The notes beneath the pieces were generated by a model. It did no database searches. It had not been told where the DNA came from and was given only the letters and a program-made list of their open reading frames with translations. From DTKD01 sp050948905 (GTDB lineage Bacteria > Armatimonadota > UBA5829), in the NCBI GenBank assembly GCA_050948905.1, contig JBMNES010000001.1:248001-312000 (forward strand): a stretch of 64,000 nucleotides of DNA, written 5' to 3'. A program made the position numbers and the translations under genes. Of the stretch, positions 42,064 to 51,244 are shown piece after piece (within the stretch, counting starts at the first letter, position 1; each line of letters starts with the position of its first letter).

Positions 42064-43458
42064 TTACTTGTTTTGCTTGGCCAGTTGGTCGAGTTCATTT
42101 TGCGCTGCCGCATAATTTGGATCCAACTCAAGCGTTTTCGAAAATTCAGTCCTGGCGGCCGGGTAGTTCTTCTGCTTCAAATAGCATCGGCCGAGCCTGA
42201 AGTGAGCATCTACATAGCCAGGGTCCAGTTCGATGGCCTTTTTGAACTGGGCGATAGCCTCATCAAGTTTCCAGTCAACGGCGTATTGGATGCCCTGGTC
42301 GTATATTTTGCGGGATTCAGCCTGTTTGTTAACTTCCATAACCGGCAAGCGAGGTGCAGGGCCGATTTCCTTGGCAAAAACCTCAACCAGCGCGTCTCGC
42401 TTTTTGCCCTGATTAAATGGGAAGAGCAAAAACCCTGTCTGTCCGACGCTGCAGCAGTATTTGATTTGGGTGACCACGTTTTCTGCAGATTGATTGTCGG
42501 CATCTAAACCCTGATATACAACCCCGTCGCCAGACCATTTCGCACTGATATCAGTCCACGCGCGGAAGGCTTTAGAGTATTTGCCCTCGGGTTTATAGTT
42601 CATTGGAATATTGACGTCGATTATCCCGCGCTCCATCCACATCTTCCAGTCCTGGCAGACAGAACTGTAGGCGCTGGTCTTAGTGAAGTCACTGGGAGCA
42701 CCGCCGTAGCAGATGGTGGCGGCAGATATGGTTATTTTCGGATTGGCGGCCTTGATCCTGTCGTGGGACAGCTTCACGAGGGCCGTGACCTGATCTCGTC
42801 GCCACTGCAGCCATTTAGGATCGTTTGGCTCTGGTTTGGCTTTAGCACCTGTTTCAGCGTAGTAACGTTTCAGCGCCGCCTCAGAATATCCCCACGAACT
42901 GCCGGGGTATCGCACGTAGTCGTAGTTGATACCGTCGACGTTATATCGTTTGGCGATGTCTTCAAATACAGAGACGATATATTCCCGCGCTTCGGGGACG
43001 CCAGGGTCGAGGTAGATCCCCTCCCCTGCCCAGTTGCCGCCATCTTTATTTAGCAGCACCCAGCCCGGGTGTTTGTTAATTACATGGTTAGGGTCGGTGG
43101 GGCCGGTTTTGGCGCCGCACCATGCGCGATATACGACCACCCAGGCGTGTACCTGAATGCCTTCCGCGTGAGCTTTTTCGATTGTATAGGCAAGCGCGTC
43201 GAAATTGGGCGCCAGATTGCTCCCTGCGGGTTCAATCTTGGAGTCGTAGTAGGCATCGGCGAACTTGCGAACCTGGATGTAGAGAGCGTTGATGCCGGCT
43301 TTTTTGGCAGCGGCAATAGTCGAATCGACCTCTTTGGGCGTGAATATGCCATTCTGCCACGTGGTGACCCACGCACCCCTCAACTCCGCCGCGCCAACCA
43401 TTGAGCACGTCAGCGCCAGCAGACAGAGTGCGAATGCCGTAGTCTTGCGTAATAACAC
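42064..43458 (-). CDS. GHL10/DUF187-type protein with C-terminal TPR domain
   Basis: A 464-residue paralogue of the neighbour, with Sec signal peptide (residues 1 to about 22, VGAAE cleavage region) rather than a lipobox. The TIM-barrel reads RGAWVTTWQNGIFTPKEVDS and YNVDGINYDYVRYPGSSWGY. The last 85 residues are two to three TPRs (AVDWKLDEAIAQFKKAIELD and AAQNELDQL). GTG 43456-43458 is the start, as AAAGGAG lies seven bases before it; the frame opens to 43548 without support. The TPR tail suggests a protein partner at the envelope. The pair probably arose by tandem duplication and later divergence. Confidence 0.86.
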   Translation of the reverse strand: MLLRKTTAFALCLLALTCSMVGAAELRGAWVTTWQNGIFTPKEVDSTIAAAKKAGINALYIQVRKFADAYYDSKIEPAGSNLAPNFDALAYTIEKAHAEGIQVHAWVVVYRAWCGAKTGPTDPNHVINKHPGWVLLNKDGGNWAGEGIYLDPGVPEAREYIVSVFEDIAKRYNVDGINYDYVRYPGSSWGYSEAALKRYYAETGAKAKPEPNDPKWLQWRRDQVTALVKLSHDRIKAANPKITISAATICYGGAPSDFTKTSAYSSVCQDWKMWMERGIIDVNIPMNYKPEGKYSKAFRAWTDISAKWSGDGVVYQGLDADNQSAENVVTQIKYCCSVGQTGFLLFPFNQGKKRDALVEVFAKEIGPAPRLPVMEVNKQAESRKIYDQGIQYAVDWKLDEAIAQFKKAIELDPGYVDAHFRLGRCYLKQKNYPAARTEFSKTLELDPNYAAAQNELDQLAKQNK

Positions 43459-43671
43459 TTGTGTTCTCCTTTGCAGTAGTGATGTGACTCGTTGCCTGTG
43501 AGCAAACGAGACCAGCAAAGCCTTCCTGCTCGGACTTCTTATATACAACTTATTATTTTATACGGCTAATACCTTCGGTATGGTAAGCTGTGCGTCAAAT
43601 TGTGTCAAGTTGATTGAGCAGCATCTCAGGTTGACACTGCTACGGGCCGATGCTAGAATCAAGCGATTGAT

Positions 43672-44757
43672 ATGGATATCAGACTTGCCACACAAGAAGA
43701 TAGACACCGATTTAACGAATTTATCGCCCGTTTTGAGACGGGCGATTTACTTCAGTCATTCGAATGGGGGGAGCTTAAAGCCCGTGGAGGCTGGTCGCCG
43801 GTTCGCGTGATAGCAGAACAAAACGGCGAGGTGGTGGCTGCGGCTTCCTTGCTTAAAAGAAATATCCCAAAGACCAATCGCTGCATAATGTACGCGCCGC
43901 GTGGGCCGGTGCTTGATACTCAAAATTATGAATTAGTGAATGAGTTTGTTGAGTATTTGAAGCAGACGGCGCAAAAGCAGGGTGCGATATTGCTCAAGAT
44001 CGATCCACCCGTGGAAATTGAGGACACCATCAGCGAGACCAACCTGCGCAACGTCGGGTTCAAGGCACTTAGCTCAGAAGGCTTCGGCGGCACTCAGCCG
44101 AAGTGCGTTATGCAGCTTGACCTGGATAAACCTCTCGACGAACTGATGGCCACGTTTAAAGAGAAGTGGCGATACAACATTCGCCTGGCACAGCGCAAGG
44201 GTGTGTCGGTGAATATCGAATGCAGCAGGGACGAACTGCCGGTGTTTTATAACCTGCTCAAAGAGACAGCGGATCGAGACGGGTTTCTGGTGAGAAATCT
44301 GAAATACTTCGAGGATATGTGGGACTTGCTGGTGCCGGCGGGTTTTATGCGGCTGGTGCTTACATATTATGAAGATAAACCCGTAGCAGGGGCGATTGCT
44401 TATCTGTTCGGCGATAAGGCGATGTATACCTATGGGGCGTCGTCGAATGAGCACAGAAACGTGATGCCGAACCATTTGATGCAGTGGCGAATGATAGAAT
44501 GGGCGAAGAACGCGGGCTGCAAGTGGTACGATTTCAGAGGGGTAAGCCCCCGAAAACAGCCGGATGGGCACGATCGGCTTGCTGGGCTTAATCGGTTCAA
44601 AGAAGGGTTTTCGCCGAGGTTTGTGGAGTACATCGGCGAGTATGATATGGTGCTGTCGCCCGCTTATTATTGGTTGTGGTCGGTGGCGAGGCCGTGGGTG
44701 TCAAAAGTGCTGAAGGCACGAGGAAAAGCGAAAGCCCAGGCGGGGGATGGCGTGTGA
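43672..44757 (+). CDS. FemAB-family peptidyltransferase-like protein
   Basis: A 361-residue protein with the double-GNAT FemAB fold: FARFETGDLLQSFEWGELKA at the N-terminus, DKPLDELMATFKEKWRYNIRLAQRKGV in the middle, and VAGAIAYLFGDKAMYTYGASSNEHRNVMPNH in the second half, with the final GGDRLAGLNRFKEGFSPRFVEYIGEY pattern. FemX/FemA-type proteins add amino acids from aminoacyl-tRNA to the lipid II peptide bridge. It overlaps the alr start by TGATG (44755-44759), so it is co-translated with the D-alanine supply gene. This supports a peptidoglycan role. Confidence 0.9.
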   Translation: MDIRLATQEDRHRFNEFIARFETGDLLQSFEWGELKARGGWSPVRVIAEQNGEVVAAASLLKRNIPKTNRCIMYAPRGPVLDTQNYELVNEFVEYLKQTAQKQGAILLKIDPPVEIEDTISETNLRNVGFKALSSEGFGGTQPKCVMQLDLDKPLDELMATFKEKWRYNIRLAQRKGVSVNIECSRDELPVFYNLLKETADRDGFLVRNLKYFEDMWDLLVPAGFMRLVLTYYEDKPVAGAIAYLFGDKAMYTYGASSNEHRNVMPNHLMQWRMIEWAKNAGCKWYDFRGVSPRKQPDGHDRLAGLNRFKEGFSPRFVEYIGEYDMVLSPAYYWLWSVARPWVSKVLKARGKAKAQAGDGV

Positions 44758-45857
44758 TGGTTCACGACGTTTGGATCGAGGTAGATCTATCGGCACTTGA
44801 GCATAATTTCAAGCAAATCCGCAGCGTTGTGCCTGAATCGAGCAGGATTATGGCCGTGGTGAAGGGCAATGGGTTCGGGCACGGGATGGTCGAGCCTGCA
44901 AAAACATTTCTGCAAGCTGGCGCAGATATGTTGGCGGTAACGCGGCTTGAGGAAGCGCTGGCCCTGCGGGATGCCGGATTAGAATGCCCGATTCTGATGT
45001 TCGCTCCGATTCAAAGCGCTAATGCGCAGTTGGCTGTAGATGCTGAATTGGATATGACAGTCGCCGATATTGAACTGGCGCGGTCGATATCGCAAGCTGC
45101 CTTGGATAGCGGCAAATCGGCCAGGGTGTGGGTTAAGGTCGATACTGGCATGGGGCGATTGGGAGTATTACCGGGAGATGCTACAGGGTTTGTTAAAGAG
45201 GCGGCGGCACTGCCAGGGGTCTCGATAGCAGGTATATTTACGCACTTTGCAACCGCGATGCAACGCAGCCTTTTCAGGACAAGAGAGCAGATGCAGGCAT
45301 TTGCCGAAGTATTGAACGAGTTAAAAATAAATCAGATCGATTACGGAATGACTTCGGCGGCCAACAGCGCGGCCATCATGCGAATGCCTGAATCTCATCT
45401 CGATATTGTGCGACCGGGAACCCTGCTGTATGGACAGTATCCGTCGAGTAGTGTGCCGCACAAGCTGGATTTGAAACCGACGTGGACGCTTAAAGCCAGG
45501 ATCTGTCAGCTAAAAGAGGTGCCGAAGGGCAGCAGCATTGGATATGGCGCAGAATATCGAGTGGAACGTGATACACGCATCGCTATACTGCCGGTAGGAT
45601 ATGCCGACGGGTTTACGATGTCCCCTGAGGACCAAATGTATCGACACGGCGTCTTGAGATATGTCTTCAATAAAGCCAGACGTCGCCTATGCGTCAGAAT
45701 CAACGGACACAGAGCGCAGGTGCTTGGGCGCGTGGCGATGCAGACGACGATTATTGACGTGACCGGAATCGGAGGCATCGAAGTCGGAGATGAGGCTGTA
45801 ATTCCAGCGCGACGAATCGCCACCAACCCGCTGATTCCTCGTGTCTACACCCGCTGA
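44757..45857 (+). CDS. alr: Alanine racemase
   Basis: A 366-residue PLP enzyme converting L- to D-alanine for peptidoglycan. The Schiff-base lysine is Lys36 in MAVVKGNGFGHG; most family members read KANAYGHG, so two neighbouring positions are conservative changes. The second-base tyrosine lies in SIGYGAEYRVERDTR, followed by IAILPVGYADG. The start ATG 44757 overlaps the FemAB stop. A sigma-factor gene converges 3 bp beyond its stop. Confidence 0.96.
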   Translation: MVHDVWIEVDLSALEHNFKQIRSVVPESSRIMAVVKGNGFGHGMVEPAKTFLQAGADMLAVTRLEEALALRDAGLECPILMFAPIQSANAQLAVDAELDMTVADIELARSISQAALDSGKSARVWVKVDTGMGRLGVLPGDATGFVKEAAALPGVSIAGIFTHFATAMQRSLFRTREQMQAFAEVLNELKINQIDYGMTSAANSAAIMRMPESHLDIVRPGTLLYGQYPSSSVPHKLDLKPTWTLKARICQLKEVPKGSSIGYGAEYRVERDTRIAILPVGYADGFTMSPEDQMYRHGVLRYVFNKARRRLCVRINGHRAQVLGRVAMQTTIIDVTGIGGIEVGDEAVIPARRIATNPLIPRVYTR

Positions 45858-45859
45858 AC

Positions 45860-46651
45860 CTATCCGTTCAACAGTTCCTTCAGACGCTTTACGGCCTTTT
45901 GCTGTAAGCGAGATACGTGCATCTGTGAGATGTTGAGTCGCTTTGCCACCTCGGTTTGAGACATATCCCTGAAAAACCGGTAGTAGATGATCGCTTTTTC
46001 TCTGGGTTCGAGGCTATCAATGGCCTGTTTTAGGTCGCCGTAAGTCTCAATACTCTGCAAAGAATCGTCGATTTCTCCGACGAATTCGGCCAGCGTCAGC
46101 GGAGCTGACTCTCCTTCGTGGGATAGTTTGCTGTCAAGGGAGACCGTGTCATAGGCGTTGCCGAGTTCGATGGCCTCGAGAGTCTCTTCTTCGGAAGCGC
46201 CGATCTCCTGTGCGATCTCCTGTATGCTGGGCGGGTGACCGAGTCTCTGGCTTAGCTCATCAGCGGCTTTGTTTGCAGCCAGGTTAAGCTCCTGCAGGCG
46301 CCGCGGTACCTTGAGGCTCCAGGCTTTATCCCTGAAATGTCGACGAATCTCGCCGACGATCGTAGGCGTGGCGTAGGTCGAAAACTTGGTTCCCCTGTCA
46401 GGGTCGAAGCGGTCGATGGCGTTAATGAGCCCAATTACCCCAACCTGAACCAAATCTTCAAGCGGCTCGCCCCGGTTTGCGAACTTGCCCGCCAGGAATC
46501 GGACAAGGTTTTGATGCATTACCACGAGATGGTCGCGAATTTTGCGATCCCGGGTCTCTATGTAACGCTTAAACAGCGTCTCTGTATCGGCATCAGCCCA
46601 TTCCGCGACGCTGGCGTTTTTGCGGGATCGTGGATTATCGCTGTCGCGCAT
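45860..46651 (-). CDS. Sigma-B/F/G-type alternative sigma factor
   Basis: A 263-residue sigma-70 family factor with regions 2, 3 and 4: DHLVVMHQNLVRFLAGKFANRGEP (2.2-2.4), IGLINAIDRFDPDRGTKFSTYATP (2.4), and TEVAKRLNISQMHVSRLQQKAVKRLKEL (4.2). It matches the SigB/SigF general-stress or sporulation type that is controlled by partner switching. ATG 46649-46651 lies inside the rsbW end, behind GGATGG; the upstream frame adds nothing. The gene order rsbV-rsbW-sig is the SigB arrangement without a PP2C phosphatase in view. Confidence 0.93.
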   Translation of the reverse strand: MRDSDNPRSRKNASVAEWADADTETLFKRYIETRDRKIRDHLVVMHQNLVRFLAGKFANRGEPLEDLVQVGVIGLINAIDRFDPDRGTKFSTYATPTIVGEIRRHFRDKAWSLKVPRRLQELNLAANKAADELSQRLGHPPSIQEIAQEIGASEEETLEAIELGNAYDTVSLDSKLSHEGESAPLTLAEFVGEIDDSLQSIETYGDLKQAIDSLEPREKAIIYYRFFRDMSQTEVAKRLNISQMHVSRLQQKAVKRLKELLNG

Positions 46652-47057
46652 GCTTAACCATCCGAACGTGCGTGCCACCATCGTGTGGCACAACATCGAC
46701 CTCATCCACCAACAAAGTAATCAGTAAAGCCCCTATGTTCTCCGTTTCCTGTTCCGGATCATCCGCACGGCTTTCGTCCTTTCGGTCTCCAGCTTGATCG
46801 AAAATGTCGACAATAAGGCTGTCCTGCCCAATTTCGGTATGCAGCATAATGTCGCTATCAGTTTTTCCATTGCGCTCGGCCCATTCCACAGAAGTGGTAC
46901 ACGCCTCTCCGACAGCCAGCCGAATGTCCTCCACATCGTCATAAGAGAATTTCATACGACTGGCAACACCAAGAATAGCAAGGCGAGCGACCCCTACATA
47001 CTCCGGCCTGCACGGAAACCTGAGGTCCACACACGCCGCGCATTGATTATTGGCCAC
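46635..47057 (-). CDS. RsbW-like anti-sigma serine kinase, unusual N-box
   Basis: A 140-residue GHKL-fold protein, AVGEACTTSVEWAERNGKTD and IGALLITLLVDEVDVVPHDGG showing the family N-box and G2 regions. In RsbW and SpoIIAB the N-box reads EACTNA, whose asparagine coordinates magnesium; here the same site reads EACTTS, so kinase activity is uncertain while sigma binding may persist. The G1 segment (DIFDQAGD) is also weak. It is translationally coupled with rsbV (gap 2 bp) and overlaps the sigma gene by 17 bp. ATG 47055-47057 is the start. Confidence 0.85.
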   Translation of the reverse strand: MANNQCAACVDLRFPCRPEYVGVARLAILGVASRMKFSYDDVEDIRLAVGEACTTSVEWAERNGKTDSDIMLHTEIGQDSLIVDIFDQAGDRKDESRADDPEQETENIGALLITLLVDEVDVVPHDGGTHVRMVKHARQR

Positions 47058-47059
47058 AG

Positions 47060-47404
47060 TTAGGGAGTCTCCTTTCCCATCGATTCGGCAGCATCGTCCA
47101 GGGAGTTATAAATCTCGAATATCTTATCCAGACCCGTGATTTCAAAGACGCGGAGTATGCGAGGACTCGGGCAAACCAACACCATATTGCCGTCCCTCTC
47201 ACGCATACGCCGCAAACCTCCGATTAATACTCCGAGCGCCGTGCTATCGAGATACTCCACCTTCGTCAAATCCACGACAAGCTCCTTGGTGCCGCTTTCC
47301 AACAGCCTTACCAACTGCTGCTTGAGCTGCGGAGCAGTGTAAACGTCGACCTCTCCCTCCAACTCGATAATAGGTGGCTCGGTTCCGACTGTATGTGTCT
47401 CCAT
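47060..47404 (-). CDS. Anti-sigma factor antagonist (RsbV/SpoIIAA-like STAS protein)
   Basis: A 114-residue single STAS domain. The switch serine is Ser54 in VEYLDSTALGVL, the residue phosphorylated by the RsbW partner. ATG 47402-47404 is chosen for AAGGTG at spacing nine; the frame upstream to 47416 begins with GTG and adds four residues. It heads the rsbV-rsbW-sigma operon and, when unphosphorylated, would free the sigma factor from RsbW. Confidence 0.93.
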   Translation of the reverse strand: METHTVGTEPPIIELEGEVDVYTAPQLKQQLVRLLESGTKELVVDLTKVEYLDSTALGVLIGGLRRMRERDGNMVLVCPSPRILRVFEITGLDKIFEIYNSLDDAAESMGKETP

Positions 47405-47566
47405 CTTAAAGTTCACCTTACCGTCACCTCAATCTGCAAAATATACCCGATAATGGGCGGGCGCTCAAGCTGATGTGCCGGAGCGCTCATATCTCGGCCA
47501 AATCCATCCACTTTCGCCCGGGATTATAAGCGCCGGGTAAATCAAGATGCCGTATGCGGCGGTTGT

Positions 47567-47905
47567 TTAACACTCACCTTCTTCAGCCAGTTCCGGCTCT
47601 TCGCACTCCTCGCCCTTAGCTACCACCTGCTTGCCAGCGTCAATAGCCTGCTGCACCTTGGCCTTGGTCGATTCGAGGATTTCCTTGCTCTTCTTCACAA
47701 GATCCTCGCCGGACTCCGAGAGATCATGCATAGCTTTCTCGGCTTTTTGCTTTAGCTCGTCAGCGGCGACCTTGATGTCATCGCGGGTTTCCTTGCCAGA
47801 CTTCGGCGCAAGCAGCAATGCGGTCACTGCTCCTACGAGCGCACCAACGCCCATTCCCGCCAGGAAATTTAAAGTTACATTCTTGTCGTTAGAGTTGTCA
47901 CTCAT
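47567..47905 (-). CDS. YtxH-domain (gas-vesicle-like) protein
   Basis: A 112-residue protein with a short N-terminus, a glycine-rich hydrophobic segment (NFLAGMGVGALVGAVTALLLAPKSGKETRDDI) and a long amphipathic helix (AADELKQKAEKAMHDLSESGE), the classic YtxH layout. ATG 47903-47905 follows GGGAGG; the frame upstream adds nothing. YtxH proteins are envelope-associated and often linked to general stress regulons, consistent with the sigma operon 160 bp upstream on the same strand. Function otherwise unknown. Confidence 0.85.
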   Translation of the reverse strand: MSDNSNDKNVTLNFLAGMGVGALVGAVTALLLAPKSGKETRDDIKVAADELKQKAEKAMHDLSESGEDLVKKSKEILESTKAKVQQAIDAGKQVVAKGEECEEPELAEEGEC

Positions 47906-47998
47906 TTGCGAATCCTCCCTGTCCACGAGCGATAATCGGAACTTGCACTCACCGCTTACGTTACCCAAATGGCAACGCCAAATACGATGTGTCTGATT

Positions 47999-49369
47999 TT
48001 ACTCGTCCTGTTGTGTCTGTTTCTCGACTAAGCGGCCAAGCTCCTTCTTGTTCGCTTCCCTCAATTGTTCGAGCCGCTGCTTAAATTTCGCTTCGCGACC
48101 ATTTTCGGTGGGTTCGTAGTATACGCCGCTGGCAGCGCCTGCGGGCAAATATTCCTGCTCGACGAACTGCCCTGGATAGTTGTGCGGGTATAAATAGCCC
48201 TCTCCGTGCCCCAATGATTTTGCGCCCGAATAGCTTTTGTCGCGCAGATGAATCGGAACCGGCGGAGCTTTTCTCTGCGCTACATCAGCGTTGGCCCTGT
48301 TTATGGCCACATAACTTGCATTACTCTTGGGCGCACACGCCAGATAAATCGCGGCCTGTGCCAAAGGTATTTGCGCCTCAGGCAATCCGACAAATTGAAC
48401 AGCCTGGGCAGCCGACGTGGCTACGACCAATGCCATAGGATCAGCATTACCCACATCTTCAGCCGCTTGAATCACAATCCTGCGCGCGATAAATTTCGGG
48501 TCCTCACCAGCAGCCAGCATCCTCGCCAGCCAGTAAACCGCAGCATCCGGGTCCGAACCTCTCATAGACTTTATAAAGGCCGAGATAGTATCGTAGTGTT
48601 CGTCCCCGTTTTTATCGTATTTCAAAACGCGTTTTTGAACTGCCTGCTCAGCTATTTTCAAAGTCAACAATTTACGGCCGGATTCATCTGCTGATGCGGC
48701 CTTCGACGCAAGCTCCAATGCGCTTAACGCACTTCTCGCATCACCCTGAGCTATATCGACAATATGATGCAGAGCCGCCTCTTCAATTTCTATCTTTTGC
48801 TCGCCAAGCCCGCGCTTCTTATCGGTTAGGGCACGTTTTATGACGAATAGAACCTGCTCATTTGAAAGAGATTCAAACCTGAATATGCGTGCGCGGGAAA
48901 GCAGCGGAGAATTGACCTCAAAATATGGGTTTTCTGTGGTTGCGCCGATCAGGATAACGGTGCCGTCCTCGACGTGCGGCAACAGCGCGTCCTGCTGGGC
49001 TTTGTTGAAGCGGTGAATTTCGTCGACAAACAGAATTGTTTTGCGGCCATTTGCTTGCCTGAGGTCCTTAGATCGCTGGATCACTTTTCGCATTTCCGGC
49101 ACTCCGGAGGTCACAGCGCTGAAGTTCTCGAAGTTGCAGGATGTGCGCTCAGCGATAACCGCTGCCAGGGTGCTTTTGCCGCAACCCGGCGGTCCCCAGA
49201 AGATCATCGACGTGAGGTCGTCATTTTCTATCGCTGTGCGTAACAAGGTGCCCTCACCGACGATCTGTTGTTGACCGACGAAATCGTCGAGTGTGCGAGG
49301 GCGCATCCGTGCCGCCAGCGGCTGATCGGAATAATCAGGTGGGCTTATCTCACCAAAAAGGTTGGACAT
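47999..49369 (-). CDS. rarA: Replication-associated recombination protein A (RarA/MgsA)
   Basis: A 456-residue AAA+ ATPase that acts at stalled replication forks. Walker A FWGPPGCGKSTLA, Walker B LFVDEIHRFNKAQQD, sensor 1 ATTENPYFEVNSPLLSR, and the RarA C-terminal domain (YWLARMLAAGEDPKFIARR, LPAGAASGVYYEPTENGRE). ATG 49367-49369 is the start. It follows aspS on the same strand, after an intervening terminator. Confidence 0.96.
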   Translation of the reverse strand: MSNLFGEISPPDYSDQPLAARMRPRTLDDFVGQQQIVGEGTLLRTAIENDDLTSMIFWGPPGCGKSTLAAVIAERTSCNFENFSAVTSGVPEMRKVIQRSKDLRQANGRKTILFVDEIHRFNKAQQDALLPHVEDGTVILIGATTENPYFEVNSPLLSRARIFRFESLSNEQVLFVIKRALTDKKRGLGEQKIEIEEAALHHIVDIAQGDARSALSALELASKAASADESGRKLLTLKIAEQAVQKRVLKYDKNGDEHYDTISAFIKSMRGSDPDAAVYWLARMLAAGEDPKFIARRIVIQAAEDVGNADPMALVVATSAAQAVQFVGLPEAQIPLAQAAIYLACAPKSNASYVAINRANADVAQRKAPPVPIHLRDKSYSGAKSLGHGEGYLYPHNYPGQFVEQEYLPAGAASGVYYEPTENGREAKFKQRLEQLREANKKELGRLVEKQTQQDE

Positions 49370-49426
49370 ACGCTGATTGTATTCAAGCCCCACCCCTCTG
49401 TCAAGCTGAACGCACAGACAAAAGCA

Positions 49427-49447
49427 GGCCGGGCCAAAGACCCGGCC
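49427..49447 (-). terminator. Terminator-like hairpin after aspS
   Basis: GGCCGGG (49427-49433) pairs with CCCGGCC (49441-49447); on the minus strand a TGCTTTTG stretch follows. It is 29 bp beyond the frame-shifted aspS stop (49476), which fits the longer aspS end better than the shorter one at 49541. Confidence 0.75.
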
Positions 49448-49540
49448 ACGAGTTATAAGACTATTTTCGCATTGTTTATTCGACGACTTTGATGTGCAGT
49501 TCCTGCAACTGGCTGTCGTCGACAGGGGACGGCGCTTCGG

Positions 49541-51226
49541 TCATCGGGTCGATTCCGCTTGCGGTTTTCGGAACGCCATAACCTGCCGGATGTTATCTTC
49601 GTCTGTGAGAAGCATAATCAGGCGATCAATGCCGGGAGCAATGCCGCCGTGTGGTGGCGCGCCGTATTCAAAAGCGCTCAGCATATGGCCGAATCGAGCC
49701 TGAATCTCCTCGTCGGGGATGTTGAGAAGCTGGAATATCTTGTTTTGGATATCTCTGCGGTGAATTCGGATACTGCCGCTGGCGAGTTCGTGACCGTTGC
49801 AGACGAAGTCATAGGCCTGTGAGAGCACACTGCCCGGGTCGGTGTCCAGCAGATCGACATCCTCTTCCCTGGGCATTGTGAACGGATGGTGCTCGGCGTC
49901 CCATCGCTGGTTGTCTTCGTCCCACTTGAAAAGCGGGAAGTCGGTGACCCAGGCGAATGCGATCACATTGTCATCGCGAAGACCGAGCCGTGTGCCCATT
50001 TCGTTGCGCAGGTTTGCTAAAGATTGAGCCACTAACTTCGGCACATCTGCGACTATCATCAACAAATCGCCAGTTTTAGCTCCCGCCCTTTCAATGATGG
50101 CATTTATCTCTTCTTCTTTGAGGAACTTGGCGACCGGGGACTTGATTCCCTCATCCGTAAGGGCGATCGTCACCAACCCCTTAGCTCCGAATTTTTTGGC
50201 AAGCTCTGTTATCCCATCGATCTGGCCTCGCGAATATCCCGCACAACCCTCGGCGCATATTCCCTTTATCTGCTCGGCTGCCTGAAATACCTTGAAACCG
50301 GATGCGTGAGCTATATCGGTAATGTCGAAGAGTTCCATATCGAATCGGATGTCGGGTTTGTCGATGCCGTATCGTCGAAGAGCCTCGGCATGGGTCATCC
50401 GTGGGAATGGTTTTTTGTATAGCTTTTTAGAGGATAGTTGCTCAACTATGGACGCAAACATCTCATCGATGAGGTCGAATATATCCTCCTGTTTGACAAA
50501 CGACATCTCCAAATCGAGCTGAGTAAACTCCGGCTGGCGATCGGCACGCGGGTCCTCATCGCGGAAACATTTGGCGATCTGATAGTATCTGTCGAACCCT
50601 GAGACCATCAGAAGCTGTTTGAGCTGCTGTGGGCTTTGCGGAAGGGCATAGAAACTGCCTGGGTAGAGTCGAGCCGGAACGAGGTAGTCGCGAGCGCCTT
50701 CAGGGGTGCTCTTGATAAGGATAGGCGTCTCGACCTCGATGAAGCCGTGCGCATCCATATAATCACGAATCAGCTTGATGACTTTAGCGCGCAGGAACAG
50801 CTTGTGCTGCATCTCCGGGCGGCGCAGGTCGAGGTAGCGATATTTCAACCGAACCATTTCATCGGTGGTTATACCGTCCTCAATCGGGAATGGAGGGGTA
50901 TTTGAGAGGTTCAGAATCTCCAGGCGATCGACCCTCACCTCGACTTGTCCCGTAGGCAGGTTTGGGTTATCGGTACCCTCTGGCCGGCGAGCTACGACAC
51001 CTTCCATCTCAAGGACGAACTCCCCACGCACGGTCTCGGCGACTTTGAAGACATCCGGGGCTTCGTTGGGGTCGCAGACGCACTGCACGGCTCCTAATCT
51101 GTCCCGCAGGTCAATAAAAATCAAACCGCCGTGGTCGCGAACACGCTGCACCCATCCCTGCAGGATCAATCGACCGCCGATATCCTCCAAAGTAACTTCG
51201 CCGCAATATTTAGACCTTTTTTGCAT
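49541..51226 (-). CDS. aspS: Aspartyl-tRNA synthetase, frame broken near the C-terminus
   Basis: A class II synthetase of 561 residues as read, charging tRNA-Asp (or Asp/Asn in some bacteria). N-terminal OB fold, then motif 2 (RCFRDEDPRADRQPEFTQLD), the GAD insertion, and motif 3 (GIAPGIDRLIMLLTDEDNIR). The in-frame end is VMAFRKPQAESTR, but the family ending AFPKTASGIDPMTEAPSPVD and a following QLQELHIKVVE lies in the next frame and runs to a TAA at 49476-49478. Restoring one C/G around 49570 gives 583 residues. A terminator beyond 49476 supports the longer gene. It is operon partner of hisS, 18 bp upstream. Confidence 0.95.
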   Translation of the reverse strand: MQKRSKYCGEVTLEDIGGRLILQGWVQRVRDHGGLIFIDLRDRLGAVQCVCDPNEAPDVFKVAETVRGEFVLEMEGVVARRPEGTDNPNLPTGQVEVRVDRLEILNLSNTPPFPIEDGITTDEMVRLKYRYLDLRRPEMQHKLFLRAKVIKLIRDYMDAHGFIEVETPILIKSTPEGARDYLVPARLYPGSFYALPQSPQQLKQLLMVSGFDRYYQIAKCFRDEDPRADRQPEFTQLDLEMSFVKQEDIFDLIDEMFASIVEQLSSKKLYKKPFPRMTHAEALRRYGIDKPDIRFDMELFDITDIAHASGFKVFQAAEQIKGICAEGCAGYSRGQIDGITELAKKFGAKGLVTIALTDEGIKSPVAKFLKEEEINAIIERAGAKTGDLLMIVADVPKLVAQSLANLRNEMGTRLGLRDDNVIAFAWVTDFPLFKWDEDNQRWDAEHHPFTMPREEDVDLLDTDPGSVLSQAYDFVCNGHELASGSIRIHRRDIQNKIFQLLNIPDEEIQARFGHMLSAFEYGAPPHGGIAPGIDRLIMLLTDEDNIRQVMAFRKPQAESTR

Positions 51227-51244
51227 CGTTCCTCCGCTCTCAGT

